The notes: generated from the letters alone by a model not told the origin. 64,000 nucleotides of DNA from Planctobacterium marinum (GCF_020687805.1 NZ_JAJEWQ010000001.1:124001-188000); one strand, 5' to 3'; counted from the stretch's first letter, positions 26,178 to 35,627 are shown. Made by a program: numbers and translations.

Positions 26178-27439
26178 GTGCATGGTTAGCCAACGCGATT
26201 GAAAAAAGTCATTCAGTCAACGACTGGCTGACAGCAAAGCGCCAGGGGGCCCTGGCGTTATTGCAGGAAAAAAACTGGCCAGGGCGCAAAACTGAAGACT
26301 GGAAATACACCTCTGTTCGCGCATTGGAAAAGCGCGCTATCAGTTCTGCGGCCAATGCTGGCGAGGTTAACGTTGCAACTATTGCTGGTCTGGAAGCGAT
26401 TGAACTGCATTTCATCGATGGCCATTTTCAGGGTGTTAAACAATCTCTTCCCGAAGGCCTCAGTATTGTAGAACTGAGCAAAGCAGATGCTGAAGTTCAG
26501 GCGTGGGCTGTTGAGGCATTTTCTGCCTGCAAGCCAAAGAAACATCTGTTTGGGCTAATTAATGATACTTTGGCAGATAATGGCCTGGTGATTGATGTAG
26601 CGGAAGGTGCTGACATTAAGCAGCCAATGCGCATAGTCAATGAAATTACGCAAGACATCGATGTGCAGCATCGGGTGCTGGTTCGCTTAGGCGAAGGCGC
26701 AAAAGCTACTGTGATTGAACAAGCGGGCGGCACGCAGGAAAGTTATTTTTCTGGTTTTGCCGAGTACTTTTTGGCTGAAAAGGCAGCACTTGAACACTAT
26801 CGCTTTTGTTTGCGAACTGGCAAAGCCTTGAGCATTGGCGGCAGTCATTTTGAACTGAAAAGCAACGCTCAGATAAATTCTACTCTGGTGGGGTTTGGAT
26901 CTGAGTTGTCCCGACTCGACGTCGATGTTATGCATCGCGGCGAAGGTGCACATGCAAAAATCAATGCCGTTTATTTGTTGGATTCCGGCGAAATCTTCGA
27001 TTTGCATTCCTGCATTGAACATGAAATTGGGCATTGCACCACGGATGAAACCGTACGCGGTATTGTCGGCGACAAAGCAACCGCTACCTTTAACGGTCGA
27101 ATTCACATTCACCGCGACGCCCAAAAGACTCTGGCGGAGTTAAGTAACAAGAATTTGCTGTTAACAGATAACGCCCAGATCAATACTAAACCTGAATTAG
27201 AAATTTACGCGGATGATGTGCGCTGTGCCCATGGTGCAACTGTGGCAGAGTTGGATAAATCGGCGCTTTACTATCTCACCAGTCGTGGTGTCAGTAAGTC
27301 TCAGGCGCTGGTAATGCTGAACTTTGGATTTATTAATGCCCTGGTAGACGAAATGCCTAACTCTGCGTTGGCTGAATGGTTAAGACCGCAATTGCAGGAA
27401 CGCTTTGCCAAAATGAATCAGGAACCCGCACAAGCATGA
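26174..27439 (+). CDS. sufD: Fe-S cluster assembly protein SufD
   Basis: This 421-residue SufD is a paralogue of SufB and its partner in the SufBC2D scaffold. The N-terminal helical part includes the WPGRKTEDWKYTSVRAL motif. The C-terminal half has the SufB/SufD core (HIHRDAQKTLAELSNKNLLLTDNAQINTKPELEIYADDVRCAHGATV). The His in DVRCAHGAT is conserved in SufD and takes part in cluster formation at the SufB-SufD interface. It overlaps sufC at the start and sufS at the end by 4 bp each, indicating translational coupling. Confidence 0.96.
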   Translation: MSAWLANAIEKSHSVNDWLTAKRQGALALLQEKNWPGRKTEDWKYTSVRALEKRAISSAANAGEVNVATIAGLEAIELHFIDGHFQGVKQSLPEGLSIVELSKADAEVQAWAVEAFSACKPKKHLFGLINDTLADNGLVIDVAEGADIKQPMRIVNEITQDIDVQHRVLVRLGEGAKATVIEQAGGTQESYFSGFAEYFLAEKAALEHYRFCLRTGKALSIGGSHFELKSNAQINSTLVGFGSELSRLDVDVMHRGEGAHAKINAVYLLDSGEIFDLHSCIEHEIGHCTTDETVRGIVGDKATATFNGRIHIHRDAQKTLAELSNKNLLLTDNAQINTKPELEIYADDVRCAHGATVAELDKSALYYLTSRGVSKSQALVMLNFGFINALVDEMPNSALAEWLRPQLQERFAKMNQEPAQA

Positions 27440-28653
27440 GTTTTAACCCCGCGGAAATAAAAAAGCAATTTCCAATTTTGCAACGGCAGATAGACGGCAA
27501 TCCGTTAGTGTACCTGGATAATGCTGCGACAACGCAAAAGCCGCAGGCTGTGCTTGATGCACTGAGTCATTATTACACGCATTGCAACAGTAATGTACAT
27601 CGCGGTGCCCACACGCTGGCAGATGAAGCCACCAGACTCTATGAGGCGGCGCGGGAAAAGGTAGCCCGTTTTATCAATGCTTACGACAAGAAGGAAGTGA
27701 TCTGGACGGCGGGCACCACAGAAGCCATCAATATTGTTGCCAATGGCGCTAAGCAGTTACTCAAATCCGGTGATGAAGTCATCGTTACTGAGATGGAGCA
27801 CCACGCGAACCTGGTCACCTGGCAACAGGTGTGTAAAATTTCTGGCGCCAGTCTGAAAGTCGCCCCCATTACTGACGATGGTGAGCTGGATGTTGCAGCG
27901 TTTCAGAAGCTGCTGAATGGCAATACCCGATTGGTGGCCATGCCACATATCAGCAATGCGCTTGGCACCATAAATCCATTGCATGAACTAATTCCAATGG
28001 CGAAATCGGTAAATGCACTGGTACTGGTTGACGGTGCGCAGGGGATTGCTCATGGCGATGTTGATGTTCAGGCGTTAGGTTGCGACTTCTACGCATTTTC
28101 CGGACACAAGATATTCGCGCCTACGGGAATTGGTGTGTTGTGGGGTAAAGCTGAAATCTTGTCTGACTGGCCCGTATGGCAAACCGGTGGCGAAATGATT
28201 TCGGTTGTGACTTATGACAGCGCAACCTGGGGTGAGTTACCGAACCGACTTGAAGCCGGTACACCAAATATCGCGGGGGCCGTTGGATTGGGAGCTGCCA
28301 TTGACTGGTTTAGTGGTCTCGATCTGGAAGCGGTAAAGGCTCATGAGCAGCTATTGATGCAAAAAGCGGTGGAATTATCCACAGGTGTTGATGGTCTTAT
28401 TATTAAGGGCAATGCACCCCATAAAATAGGTGTGTTTAGCTTCATTATCGAAGGTACGCATCCGGCTGATATCGGCTTTTTACTGGATAAACAGGGGATT
28501 GCCATCAGAACCGGTGATCATTGCGCACAACCATTGATGAAGCGGTTAGGGGTTCCAGGAACAGCCCGTGCTTCCTTTTCTATCTATAACACGGTAGAAG
28601 ATGTGGAAGCGCTGTTTAAAGCATTGCAGAAAGTCAAAATGATGTTGATGTAG
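27436..28653 (+). CDS. sufS: cysteine desulfurase SufS
   Basis: This 405-residue PLP enzyme frees sulfur from L-cysteine and passes the persulfide to SufE. The PLP lysine is in YAFSGHKIFAPTGIGVLWG, the catalytic cysteine in RTGDHCAQPLM, and VIVTEMEHHANLVTWQ is the typical group II desulfurase segment. The start at 27436 (MSFNPAEIKKQFPIL) overlaps the sufD stop as ATGA. The longer frame from 27376 lies inside sufD and is not needed. Nine bases separate it from the sufA-like gene. Confidence 0.96.
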   Translation: MSFNPAEIKKQFPILQRQIDGNPLVYLDNAATTQKPQAVLDALSHYYTHCNSNVHRGAHTLADEATRLYEAAREKVARFINAYDKKEVIWTAGTTEAINIVANGAKQLLKSGDEVIVTEMEHHANLVTWQQVCKISGASLKVAPITDDGELDVAAFQKLLNGNTRLVAMPHISNALGTINPLHELIPMAKSVNALVLVDGAQGIAHGDVDVQALGCDFYAFSGHKIFAPTGIGVLWGKAEILSDWPVWQTGGEMISVVTYDSATWGELPNRLEAGTPNIAGAVGLGAAIDWFSGLDLEAVKAHEQLLMQKAVELSTGVDGLIIKGNAPHKIGVFSFIIEGTHPADIGFLLDKQGIAIRTGDHCAQPLMKRLGVPGTARASFSIYNTVEDVEALFKALQKVKMMLM

Positions 28654-28662
28654 AGAGTTAAG

Positions 28663-29019
28663 ATGACGGTAAATACATTTGATCCAACGGCATCGTTGGT
28701 AACCGTAACTGATTCGGCGAAAGCCCACTTTGCAAAAATGTTGGGCAATAATCAGGACAAGATGATTCGCTTAAGCACAAAGGTGAGCGGCTGTTCCGGC
28801 TATGCTTATGTTCTGGACGCTGTTGATGCTAAAAAAGATAACGATCTGGAAATAACGCTGGATAACGGTTTGTTGCTGTTAATCGCTGCTGATGCGGCTC
28901 CGCTGGTACAGGACACTGAAATAGATTACGTTAAAGTGGGTATCAACGGTGAGATTCGCTTTAATAACCCCAACGTGGTCAGTGAGTGTGGCTGCGGTGA
29001 AAGCTTTAACGTAGGTTAA
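28663..29019 (+). CDS. sufA: SufA/IscA-type Fe-S carrier protein
   Basis: This 118-residue A-type carrier of the HesB/IscA family accepts clusters from the scaffold and hands them to target enzymes. The three conserved cysteines are C44 (VSGCSGYAY), C109 and C111 (SECGCGESF). The order B-C-D-S-A differs from E. coli, where sufA comes first. It could equally be named after the general IscA/ErpA family; its place in the suf operon supports SufA. Confidence 0.9.
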   Translation: MTVNTFDPTASLVTVTDSAKAHFAKMLGNNQDKMIRLSTKVSGCSGYAYVLDAVDAKKDNDLEITLDNGLLLLIAADAAPLVQDTEIDYVKVGINGEIRFNNPNVVSECGCGESFNVG

Positions 29020-29026
29020 TCCCCAG

Positions 29027-29560
29027 ATGCAAAAAAAGATGGTGGTCACTCAGCGGGAGTGTCCGGCGAGACGCGTACCCTCTGGTGATCAAACGGTCAT
29101 TCCGGCTAATCAATTTGTTACCATTAATCAGGCTCTGGGAGGTAACTACACCGTTACCTGGATGGGCAACATGTTGCGTATTGATGGTACTGATGCCGAT
29201 GCCATTGGCATGAAGCCTGAAGAGCTGACTTTTGATTCTGTTGAACATAACGACATCCGCGAAACTCAGGTTAATCAGGCTCTGGATACTATTTTCGATC
29301 CGGAAATACCCATTAGTCTGGTGTCGCTTGGGCTAATTTATAAAGTGGATATTGACCAGGACAGTGGCAAGGTTGATATTGATATGACGCTGACTGCACC
29401 TGGCTGCGGAATGGGGCCGGTATTAATCAGTGATGTAAAATATCGCGTTGCTAAAGTACCCAATGTCAAAGACGTTAAGGTTAACCTGGTATTTGATCCG
29501 CCCTGGTCAAAAGACATGATGTCTGAAGAGGCGCAGTTGGAAGCTGGCCTGTTTTTTTAA
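29027..29560 (+). CDS. sufT: SufT, DUF59-containing Fe-S maturation factor
   Basis: This 177-residue protein has an N-terminal region (QRECPARRVPSGDQTVIPANQFVTINQALGGNYTVTW) typical of SufT. It is followed by a MIP18/DUF59 domain with the signature DPEIPISLVSLGLIYKV and TLTAPGCGMGPVLISDVKYRV. SufT supports maturation of Fe-S proteins, especially at high demand, as shown in Staphylococcus. Seven bases separate it from the carrier gene and 21 from sufE. The reactive Cys of DUF59 proteins is present in APGCGMG. Confidence 0.92.
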   Translation: MQKKMVVTQRECPARRVPSGDQTVIPANQFVTINQALGGNYTVTWMGNMLRIDGTDADAIGMKPEELTFDSVEHNDIRETQVNQALDTIFDPEIPISLVSLGLIYKVDIDQDSGKVDIDMTLTAPGCGMGPVLISDVKYRVAKVPNVKDVKVNLVFDPPWSKDMMSEEAQLEAGLFF

Positions 29561-29581
29561 TCTCTATTCAAAATCTATCTT

Positions 29582-29995
29582 ATGAGCTTACCCACAACTG
29601 ACGAAATATTAGATGACCTGGCGTTTTTTGACAGCTGGGAAGAGCGCTACAAGTACATTATCGATTTAGGCAAGGCCTTGCCGGCTTTCCCGGCAGAATT
29701 ACAAACTCCCGACAGACTGGTTAAGGGCTGTCAGAGTAACGTTTGGTTGGAAATTGCCGGTGACAATGAACGCATCGAGTTTCTGGTGGACAGCGATGCC
29801 GTTATCGTAAAAGGATTATTGGTATTAGTGCTGGCGGCCTATAACAACAAGTCGGCACAACAAATTCTGGCATTTGATATTGATGCATACTTTAAACAGC
29901 TTGATCTGGAGCGGCATATCAGCCCGACGCGGGGTAATGGTCTGAAGTCTATTGTTGCTCGTATAAACAGTATCGCCAAAGCCGCACTGGCATAA
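29582..29995 (+). CDS. sufE: sulfur acceptor SufE
   Basis: This 137-residue SufE takes the persulfide from SufS and stimulates its activity. The acceptor cysteine is C50 in LVKGCQSNVWLEI, and the SufE/NifU fold follows. It is the last gene of the operon. It has a stop at 29995 and no clear intrinsic terminator before the Moco riboswitch region that follows. Confidence 0.95.
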   Translation: MSLPTTDEILDDLAFFDSWEERYKYIIDLGKALPAFPAELQTPDRLVKGCQSNVWLEIAGDNERIEFLVDSDAVIVKGLLVLVLAAYNNKSAQQILAFDIDAYFKQLDLERHISPTRGNGLKSIVARINSIAKAALA

Positions 29996-30123
29996 ACGCC
30001 GCCATTTTCGGCTTATCTCACTCCTTGTGATCTTTTTCACACCTCGTAACCATTAGTTATGATTAATGCACGATTAGGCATTGAATTTAAGAGGCTCCGG
30101 AGGTAACTTGAACACCTTGATAA

Positions 30124-30260
30124 ACTCCGAGCCTGATGACCTAAGTAGCGTCGGCTATTGCTGCAATTCGCTATAAGGAACTCTGGCCGTTTTGCTTACC
30201 GGAGCACGATGCACCGGCGCAAAACACGGGTTGGGCGAGAAATCAAACAGCCTCCCGAAA
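30124..30260 (+). promoter_or_regulatory. molybdenum cofactor (Moco) riboswitch before moaA
   Basis: The 312-bp leader holds blocks that match the E. coli moaA Moco RNA from memory: CTCCGAGCCTGATGACCT near 30125, CTCTGGCCG near 30181, GGGCGA near 30233 and CCTCCCG at 30251-30257. The end of the leader, TTTGGAAAGGTGTTCAATG, also resembles E. coli. A hairpin GTTTTGC (30189-30195) / GCAAAAC (30219-30225) with inner CCGG/CCGG fits a variable arm. This RNA class binds Moco and represses moa expression when cofactor is plentiful. Exact ends are approximate. Confidence 0.85.
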
Positions 30261-30307
30261 GTTGATATTTAAGGATAAATACCAGCTTTAATTTGGAAAG
30301 GTGTTCA

Positions 30308-31276
30308 ATGTTAGAAGATACTTTTGGTCGCAGATTTCACTATCTGCGATTATCCATTACTGATGTCTGTAATTTCCGGTGCAGTTATTGTTTACCGGAC
30401 GGCTACCAATGTGATTCGGATCGCGATTTCCTGTCACTGTCTGAAATAAAGACCATCGCACAAGCATTTGCAGAGCTGGGTACTTCCAAAATCCGCCTTA
30501 CCGGTGGCGAGCCGTCACTGCGCAAAGATTTGCCGGACATCATTGCTACCTGCGCGCAAACTCCTGGAATAGACAATGTCGTCATCACCACCAATGGTTA
30601 TCGCTTTCCCGACGTCATTGACGAATGGCAAGATGCCGGAATTGGGGGGATTAATGTCAGCATTGATTCGTTAGATCCCAATGTGTTTAACGCCATTACC
30701 GGAGCCGACAAACTCAAAGCCATTTTGGCGGGAGTAGAAAAAGCAGCGTCGTTGGGAATTCCGGTTAAAATCAATTCTGTACTAATGAAAGGCGTTAATG
30801 AACAAAGTCTGAAACAGTTTCAGGCCTGGCTGAAAGATACCTCGGTAACCCTGAGATTTATTGAACTGATGGAGACGGGATTAAGTCATCAGTTTTTCAA
30901 ACAACATCATGTACCTGGTGAACCTTTGAAACAGCAATTGTTGCAGGAAGGTTGGACACGGATTGTCAGAGGAAAATCAGCGGGTCCGGCACAGGAGTTT
31001 CAACATCCGGATTACGCCGGACGGATAGGCCTGATCATGCCTTACAGCAAAGATTTCTGTGACAGCTGCAACCGCTTGCGCATATCCGCAACCGGCAAGT
31101 TACATTTGTGTTTGTTTGCCGAACAAGGTCTGTCGTTGCGAGAAGAAATCGCTTCAGGCGACCAGCTGGCACTGCAACACAAAATTTCCACTATGCTCAA
31201 TGACAAAGAAGTAAGCCACTGGTTACAGGATGGCTTTACCGGTGCCACAAAAAACCTGGCAATGCTGGGTGGCTAA
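30308..31276 (+). CDS. moaA: GTP 3',8-cyclase MoaA
   Basis: This 322-residue radical SAM enzyme starts molybdopterin synthesis from GTP. The N-terminal cluster motif is CNFRCSYC (about residues 21-28). The second cluster uses the Cys of FCDSCNRLRISATGKLHLCLF. The GTP-contacting C-terminal Gly-Gly is present (LAMLGG). The ATG at 30308 follows GGAAAGG; a longer frame from 30293 would cover this site. It is the first gene of moaABCDE, controlled by the riboswitch. Confidence 0.96.
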   Translation: MLEDTFGRRFHYLRLSITDVCNFRCSYCLPDGYQCDSDRDFLSLSEIKTIAQAFAELGTSKIRLTGGEPSLRKDLPDIIATCAQTPGIDNVVITTNGYRFPDVIDEWQDAGIGGINVSIDSLDPNVFNAITGADKLKAILAGVEKAASLGIPVKINSVLMKGVNEQSLKQFQAWLKDTSVTLRFIELMETGLSHQFFKQHHVPGEPLKQQLLQEGWTRIVRGKSAGPAQEFQHPDYAGRIGLIMPYSKDFCDSCNRLRISATGKLHLCLFAEQGLSLREEIASGDQLALQHKISTMLNDKEVSHWLQDGFTGATKNLAMLGG

Positions 31277-31301
31277 ACTTAACAGGAGTAAATAGAATCC
31301 A

Positions 31302-31805
31302 ATGTCTGCCTCTGAACAAAAACTCAATATCGCGATATTAACTGTGTCAGATACGCGCACAGAAGAAACGGACACCTCAGGTCGTTATTTAGCAGAGGCT
31401 GTTACCGAAGCCGGTCATGCACTGATAGAAAAGGCCATAGTGATTGACGATAAATATCGATTGAGAGAAATCGTGTCCCGCTGGATAGCGGCAGATAATA
31501 TTCATGTGGTGATTAGTACAGGTGGAACCGGATTTACCGGCAGAGATACCACGCCTGAAGCCTTAAGTGTCCTGTTTGACAAAGATATCGAAGGTTTTGG
31601 TGAATTGTTCAGGCATATTTCCTATCAGGAAATCGGTACTTCTACGGTACAGTCCAGAGCCTTTGCAGGTATCGCTAATAAGACGGCGATTTTTTGTTTA
31701 CCAGGATCAACGGGGGCTTGCAAAACTGGCTGGCACGGCATCCTGAAAGAACAGCTGGATGGCACTCACAAGCCCTGTAATTTTGTCGGTCATTTAACTA
31801 ATTAA
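31302..31805 (+). CDS. moaB: molybdenum cofactor biosynthesis protein MoaB
   Basis: This 167-residue MoaB/Mog-family protein has the molybdopterin-binding loop [17 protein letters not shown] (about residues 68-84) and the late motif [18 protein letters not shown]. MoaB resembles MogA, which adenylylates molybdopterin; E. coli MoaB itself has no proven essential role. No mogA is present in this window, so here it could take the adenylation role. It lies 25 bp after moaA and 1 bp before moaC. Confidence 0.93.
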   Translation: MSASEQKLNIAILTVSDTRTEETDTSGRYLAEAVTEAGHALIEKAIVIDDKYRLREIVSRWIAADNIHVVISTGGTGFTGRDTTPEALSVLFDKDIEGFGELFRHISYQEIGTSTVQSRAFAGIANKTAIFCLPGSTGACKTGWHGILKEQLDGTHKPCNFVGHLTN

Positions 31806-31806
31806 T

Positions 31807-32328
31807 ATGAAAAACGTTGTAAATAACAGCTCGCCGGGTTTAACCCATATCAATCAAAAGGGTGAGGCCGCGATGGTGGATGTCACTGAAAAAGCGATAA
31901 CCCAGCGCGCCGCAGTAGCCACAGGTAAAGTGAGTATGTCACCAGCGACATTTGAGCTGATTGTTGCTGGTGAGCATGCCAAAGGCGATGTTTTAGCCGT
32001 GGCGCGAATCGCCGGTATTCAGGCCGCTAAAAAGTGTGCAGACTTAATCCCTTTGTGTCATCCGCTGATGTTGAGCAAAGTACAGGTGGATTTTGAGCCT
32101 GATCCAATACGCCATCAAATTAAAGTTAAAGCTCTGTGTAAACTGGCTGGTAAAACCGGGGTGGAAATGGAAGCGTTAACGGCAGTATCAGTAGCCTGTT
32201 TAACCTTGTTTGATATGTGTAAAGCCGTAGACCCGGAAATGATCATCTCAGATATTATGGTGAACAGTAAAACTGGCGGGAAAACTGGTAATTGGCAGCA
32301 CAGCAAAGTGGGCGAGGTGCCGGAATGA
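31807..32328 (+). CDS. moaC: cyclic pyranopterin monophosphate synthase MoaC
   Basis: This 173-residue MoaC turns the MoaA product into cyclic pyranopterin monophosphate. Recognisable blocks are [40 protein letters not shown] and [23 protein letters not shown]. The N-terminus is about ten residues longer than in E. coli; an internal in-frame ATG at 31873 would cut into the domain, so I keep the first ATG. The end overlaps moaD by 4 bp. Confidence 0.95.
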   Translation: MKNVVNNSSPGLTHINQKGEAAMVDVTEKAITQRAAVATGKVSMSPATFELIVAGEHAKGDVLAVARIAGIQAAKKCADLIPLCHPLMLSKVQVDFEPDPIRHQIKVKALCKLAGKTGVEMEALTAVSVACLTLFDMCKAVDPEMIISDIMVNSKTGGKTGNWQHSKVGEVPE

Positions 32329-32570
32329 TAACCGTATTATTTTTTGCGCAATTACGAGAACAACTGCAATGCGATAAATTGCAATTGGATGACTATCCGC
32401 AAACTGTGGCTGAATTGCGCGCCATGTTAGGTAAAAAATCACCTCTGTGGTCTGAATTATTAGTTAGTGACACTGCACTGGCTGCGGTCAATCAAACCAT
32501 TAGTCATGATCAGGTATCCCTGAACAGTGGTGATGAAGTGGCATTTTTCCCGCCTGTAACCGGAGGATAG
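32325..32570 (+). CDS. moaD: molybdopterin synthase sulfur carrier MoaD
   Basis: This 81-residue ubiquitin-like protein ends in Gly-Gly (FFPPVTGG), the site that carries the thiocarboxylate used to put sulfur into molybdopterin. The start at 32325 ([13 protein letters not shown]) overlaps the moaC stop in an ATGA junction. A longer frame from 32292 lies inside moaC. It is followed after one base by moaE, its partner in the synthase. Confidence 0.94.
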   Translation: MITVLFFAQLREQLQCDKLQLDDYPQTVAELRAMLGKKSPLWSELLVSDTALAAVNQTISHDQVSLNSGDEVAFFPPVTGG

Positions 32571-32571
32571 T

Positions 32572-33027
32572 TTGACCAAATTTACTGTGCGGATACAGGA
32601 AGCCGACTTTTCTCTTGAGCATGAATATCAGGCCGTGTTAGCGGGGAAGGCTGAGGCGGGTGCTGTGGTGTCTTTTGTCGGGCTGGTACGTGACTTTAAT
32701 GACGGTCGCAATGTCACCGGATTAAAACTGGAACACTATCCCGGTATGACTGAAAAAGCCCTCAATGACATAGTGCAGCAAGCGAGTGAGCGATGGCAGC
32801 TGCAGGCGGCAACAGTAATTCATCGGGTAGGGCAGTTATCGCTTGCTGAACAAATAGTGTTAGTGATCGTTACCAGTGCGCATCGTGGTGACGCTTTTGA
32901 CGCCTGTGAATTTATTATGGACTTTTTAAAAACTCAGGCGCCTTTTTGGAAAAAAGAAACCACTGATAACGGTGAGTTTTGGGTTGTCGCGAAATCGGCT
33001 GATCAGGACAAGGCAAAAACATGGTGA
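32572..33027 (+). CDS. moaE: molybdopterin synthase catalytic subunit MoaE
   Basis: This 151-residue MoaE transfers two sulfurs from MoaD to the pyranopterin. Family motifs are VVSFVGLVRDFND, LEHYPGMTEK, VIHRVGQLSLAEQIVLVIVTSAHRGDAF and the catalytic lysine region APFWKKETTDNGEFWV. The start is TTG at 32572 behind a strong CGGAGGA; no ATG fits. It is the last gene of the moa operon and converges with cmoB. Confidence 0.95.
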   Translation: MTKFTVRIQEADFSLEHEYQAVLAGKAEAGAVVSFVGLVRDFNDGRNVTGLKLEHYPGMTEKALNDIVQQASERWQLQAATVIHRVGQLSLAEQIVLVIVTSAHRGDAFDACEFIMDFLKTQAPFWKKETTDNGEFWVVAKSADQDKAKTW

Positions 33028-33083
33028 CGCAGCCGCACATTTAGCGCAAAGCCACGCAGTCGCTATTACTTTTATTCCCGATA

Positions 33084-34049
33084 TTATCGTTCGGCGATTA
33101 ATGTGGCCCTAAGCGGAGCGGGATAACCTTCTATGGTTTTACTGAGATCGTCTTTATCCAGAAAGTCCTGCAGTGAATGGCTGGTCATCCAGTCAGTTCG
33201 GCGTTGCTCGTCAAGGCGGGTCTCGTCCAGATTGACACAGCGAATATTTTTAAATCCGGCTCTGGCCATCCAGTGTTCCAACGCTTTAATACTGGGAATA
33301 AACCAAACATTGCGCATTTGTGCGTAACGTTCACCAGGTACTAGTACTGTGTTTTCATCGCCCTGTACAACCAGGGTTTCCAGCACCAGCTCACCACCGA
33401 TTTTCAGTTGATCTTTTAATTGTTGCAGGAATTCAAACGGGCTTTTTCTGTGATAAAGCACCCCCATAGAAAATACCGTGTCAAACGCCTTAAGTGCTGG
33501 CATTTGTTCTATTCCCAGGGGAAGGAGGTGGATGGGTTGATTCCGGGCAAAGTGTTTTATCGCCTGAAACTGAATCAAAAACAGTTGAGTGGGATCTATG
33601 CCAACCACCATTTCTGGTTTATCTGCCAGCATACGCCACATGTGATAACCACTGCCGCAACCTACGTCCAGCACAGTTTTCCCCGCCAGCGATCTGATAT
33701 GCGGGGCTATGCGCTCCCACTTCCAGTCAGAGCGCCACTCTGTATCTATATGAATATCATGAATGAAAAAGGGCCCCTTGCGCCAGGGCATAAATTGCTT
33801 TAGCAGGCCTGCTATCTGTTTTTGTTGATAGTCAGTAATATCAGCCGCAGAGCCGATACGTACTTCATTGAGCAAGTCCATATTAGACGGCGCGGTGTCC
33901 GGCAGCTGTTCCAGCAATTTGCACCATTTCTTAAAATCACCGTGTAATGCCTCTTTGTGCCATTTAGCTAAGTGGGCAGGTAAAGTTTCCAGCCAATGCG
34001 CTAGTGGTGTGGGAGCGATTTGCTCATAAAACTGATAAAACCATTTCAT
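33084..34049 (-). CDS. cmoB: tRNA U34 carboxymethyltransferase CmoB
   Basis: This 321-residue enzyme uses carboxy-S-adenosylmethionine to convert 5-hydroxyuridine at tRNA position 34 to 5-carboxymethoxyuridine. The SAM-type fold shows [18 protein letters not shown] (about residues 118-135) and [20 protein letters not shown]. The length matches E. coli CmoB (323). It lies 12 bp after cmoA in the same operon. This wobble modification widens decoding by tRNAs for Ala, Ser, Pro, Thr, Leu and Val. Confidence 0.96.
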   Translation of the reverse strand: MKWFYQFYEQIAPTPLAHWLETLPAHLAKWHKEALHGDFKKWCKLLEQLPDTAPSNMDLLNEVRIGSAADITDYQQKQIAGLLKQFMPWRKGPFFIHDIHIDTEWRSDWKWERIAPHIRSLAGKTVLDVGCGSGYHMWRMLADKPEMVVGIDPTQLFLIQFQAIKHFARNQPIHLLPLGIEQMPALKAFDTVFSMGVLYHRKSPFEFLQQLKDQLKIGGELVLETLVVQGDENTVLVPGERYAQMRNVWFIPSIKALEHWMARAGFKNIRCVNLDETRLDEQRRTDWMTSHSLQDFLDKDDLSKTIEGYPAPLRATLIAER

Positions 34050-34061
34050 GGTAATTTGTCT

Positions 34062-34799
34062 CTAATCAAGTTTGGGTTTTATTGCCAACATAGAGGCAAA
34101 ATTAAAGCACTGAAACCAGGTCAACGCCTCGGTGAATCCGATATCTTTCAGGCGATTCAGGTGAAACGGTAAGGATTCCAGTTTCATGATATTTTCGATC
34201 GCCGTGCGTTTTTGACTGATTTCCAACTCACTGTATCCATTGCGGCGCTTAAACTCATGGTGTAATTCAATGAGGCTTTCATCAGCGGTGGAATGGCCCA
34301 GAGACACTTTTTCTGACAAGATTAAAATTCCACCTGGCAACAGTCCGTCAAAAATGTTTTTGAGCACAGCATAACGTTGTTCAGGGGGAATAAACTGCAA
34401 GGTAAAATTGAGAATGACCACAGAAGCGTCTGAAATATTTATCTGTGTAATATCTGCCTGCGCGACATTAACCGGAATCTCTGATTTAAAAGCGGCTAAA
34501 TGACTCTTGCAGCGACTTACCATGTCAGGACTGTTGTCTATCGCTTCGATTTTTACGTTGTTTGCTTTTACGTATTTTCTCACCGATAAACTGGCCGCTC
34601 CCAATGAGCACCCCAGGTCGTAGATGGTGCTGTTATCCTGGGCAAACTGTTGTGCCAGCAAGCCTATGTTGTCAACTATGGTACTGTAACCTGGGACCGA
34701 GCGTTGGATCATGTCTGGAAACACGGCAACCACGTCCTGATCAAATTTGAAGTCAGCAACTTTATCGTGAGGTTTGGAATAAATCAGATCTTTGTTCAA
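34062..34799 (-). CDS. cmoA: carboxy-S-adenosyl-L-methionine synthase CmoA
   Basis: This 245-residue CmoA makes carboxy-SAM from SAM and prephenate for CmoB. Signatures are FPDMIQRSVPGYSTIVDNIG, IYDLGCSLGAASLSVR and NFTLQFIPPEQRYAVL. The alignment with E. coli CmoA at the N-terminus supports the TTG start at 34799. It is the first gene of the cmoAB operon and is divergent from a response regulator gene 190 bp away. Confidence 0.95.
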   Translation of the reverse strand: MNKDLIYSKPHDKVADFKFDQDVVAVFPDMIQRSVPGYSTIVDNIGLLAQQFAQDNSTIYDLGCSLGAASLSVRKYVKANNVKIEAIDNSPDMVSRCKSHLAAFKSEIPVNVAQADITQINISDASVVILNFTLQFIPPEQRYAVLKNIFDGLLPGGILILSEKVSLGHSTADESLIELHHEFKRRNGYSELEISQKRTAIENIMKLESLPFHLNRLKDIGFTEALTWFQCFNFASMLAIKPKLD

Positions 34800-34991
34800 G
34801 TGTGTTTCAGGTCGGCTAAAAAATCGTATTTTAGCGCAAAATTACCCTGGCCAAAACATTTCTGATGGGGTCAATGAATAAATGATGAGCAATTTCTTTT
34901 TGAGAAACAATGCAGTAACTAAAAATATTAGACTAAAGTCGTAGACTGAACCATAATGCTTTTCACTGCTGTTAAAAATCAAAGGTTTACG

Positions 34992-35627
34992 ATGACAAAG
35001 TTTGTAGTAGCGGATGATCACCCATTATTTCGAGATGCGTTGACGGCGGCATTAGAGGCTTTAATAAAAGACCTGGAAATTATACAAGCCGGAACACTGG
35101 ATGAGACCATTTCTTTGTTAGAGCAGAACAAAGATATTGACCTGGTATTGCTGGATTTACACATGCCAGGCAGTGAAGACTTTTATGGTGTTATTCGCAT
35201 TACTGAAGACTTTCCCGACGTGCCGGTGGCAGTTGTTTCTGCCAGCGACTCGCCAATTGTGGTCTCTAAAGTAATGGCATTTGGTGCCAGAGGGTTCATT
35301 CCTAAAACCACACCATCAGCGGATACAGCAGCCGCGATCCAGTCAATATTGGGTGGAGCTAATTGGTTACCTGAAGGATTCAGAGACAATCTCATCAAAG
35401 TCGAAAGGGAAGACATTGATATTGCTGCCAGAATGGCAGAACTAACACCGAAACAGTTCCAGGTATTAAAACATCTGCAAGGTGGTATGTTAAATAAACA
35501 AATCGCCTTTGATTTGAATATTACTGAAGCCACAGTGAAGGCGCATATCAGTGCAATCTTCAAAAAATTGGAAGTCAATAACCGAACTCAGGCAGTTTTA
35601 GTTGCAGAGAAGCTACAACTCAATTAA
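34992..35627 (+). CDS. NarL/LuxR-family response regulator
   Basis: This 211-residue two-domain response regulator has a receiver domain with acidic pocket VVADDHP, phospho-acceptor D55 in LVLLDLHMPG and the signalling Lys in GFIPKTT. The C-terminal LuxR helix-turn-helix is LTPKQFQVLKHLQGGMLNKQIAFDLNITEATVKAHISAIFKKL. The start at 34992 follows AAAGG and gives MTKFVVADDH. No sensor kinase gene is close by, so the partner must be elsewhere. Targets are unknown. Confidence 0.92.
   Translation: MTKFVVADDHPLFRDALTAALEALIKDLEIIQAGTLDETISLLEQNKDIDLVLLDLHMPGSEDFYGVIRITEDFPDVPVAVVSASDSPIVVSKVMAFGARGFIPKTTPSADTAAAIQSILGGANWLPEGFRDNLIKVEREDIDIAARMAELTPKQFQVLKHLQGGMLNKQIAFDLNITEATVKAHISAIFKKLEVNNRTQAVLVAEKLQLN

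Noticed and set aside
26687-27124. 145-codon minus-strand frame in sufD
   Set aside because: Lies fully within sufD in the opposite direction, with no start context or known domain.
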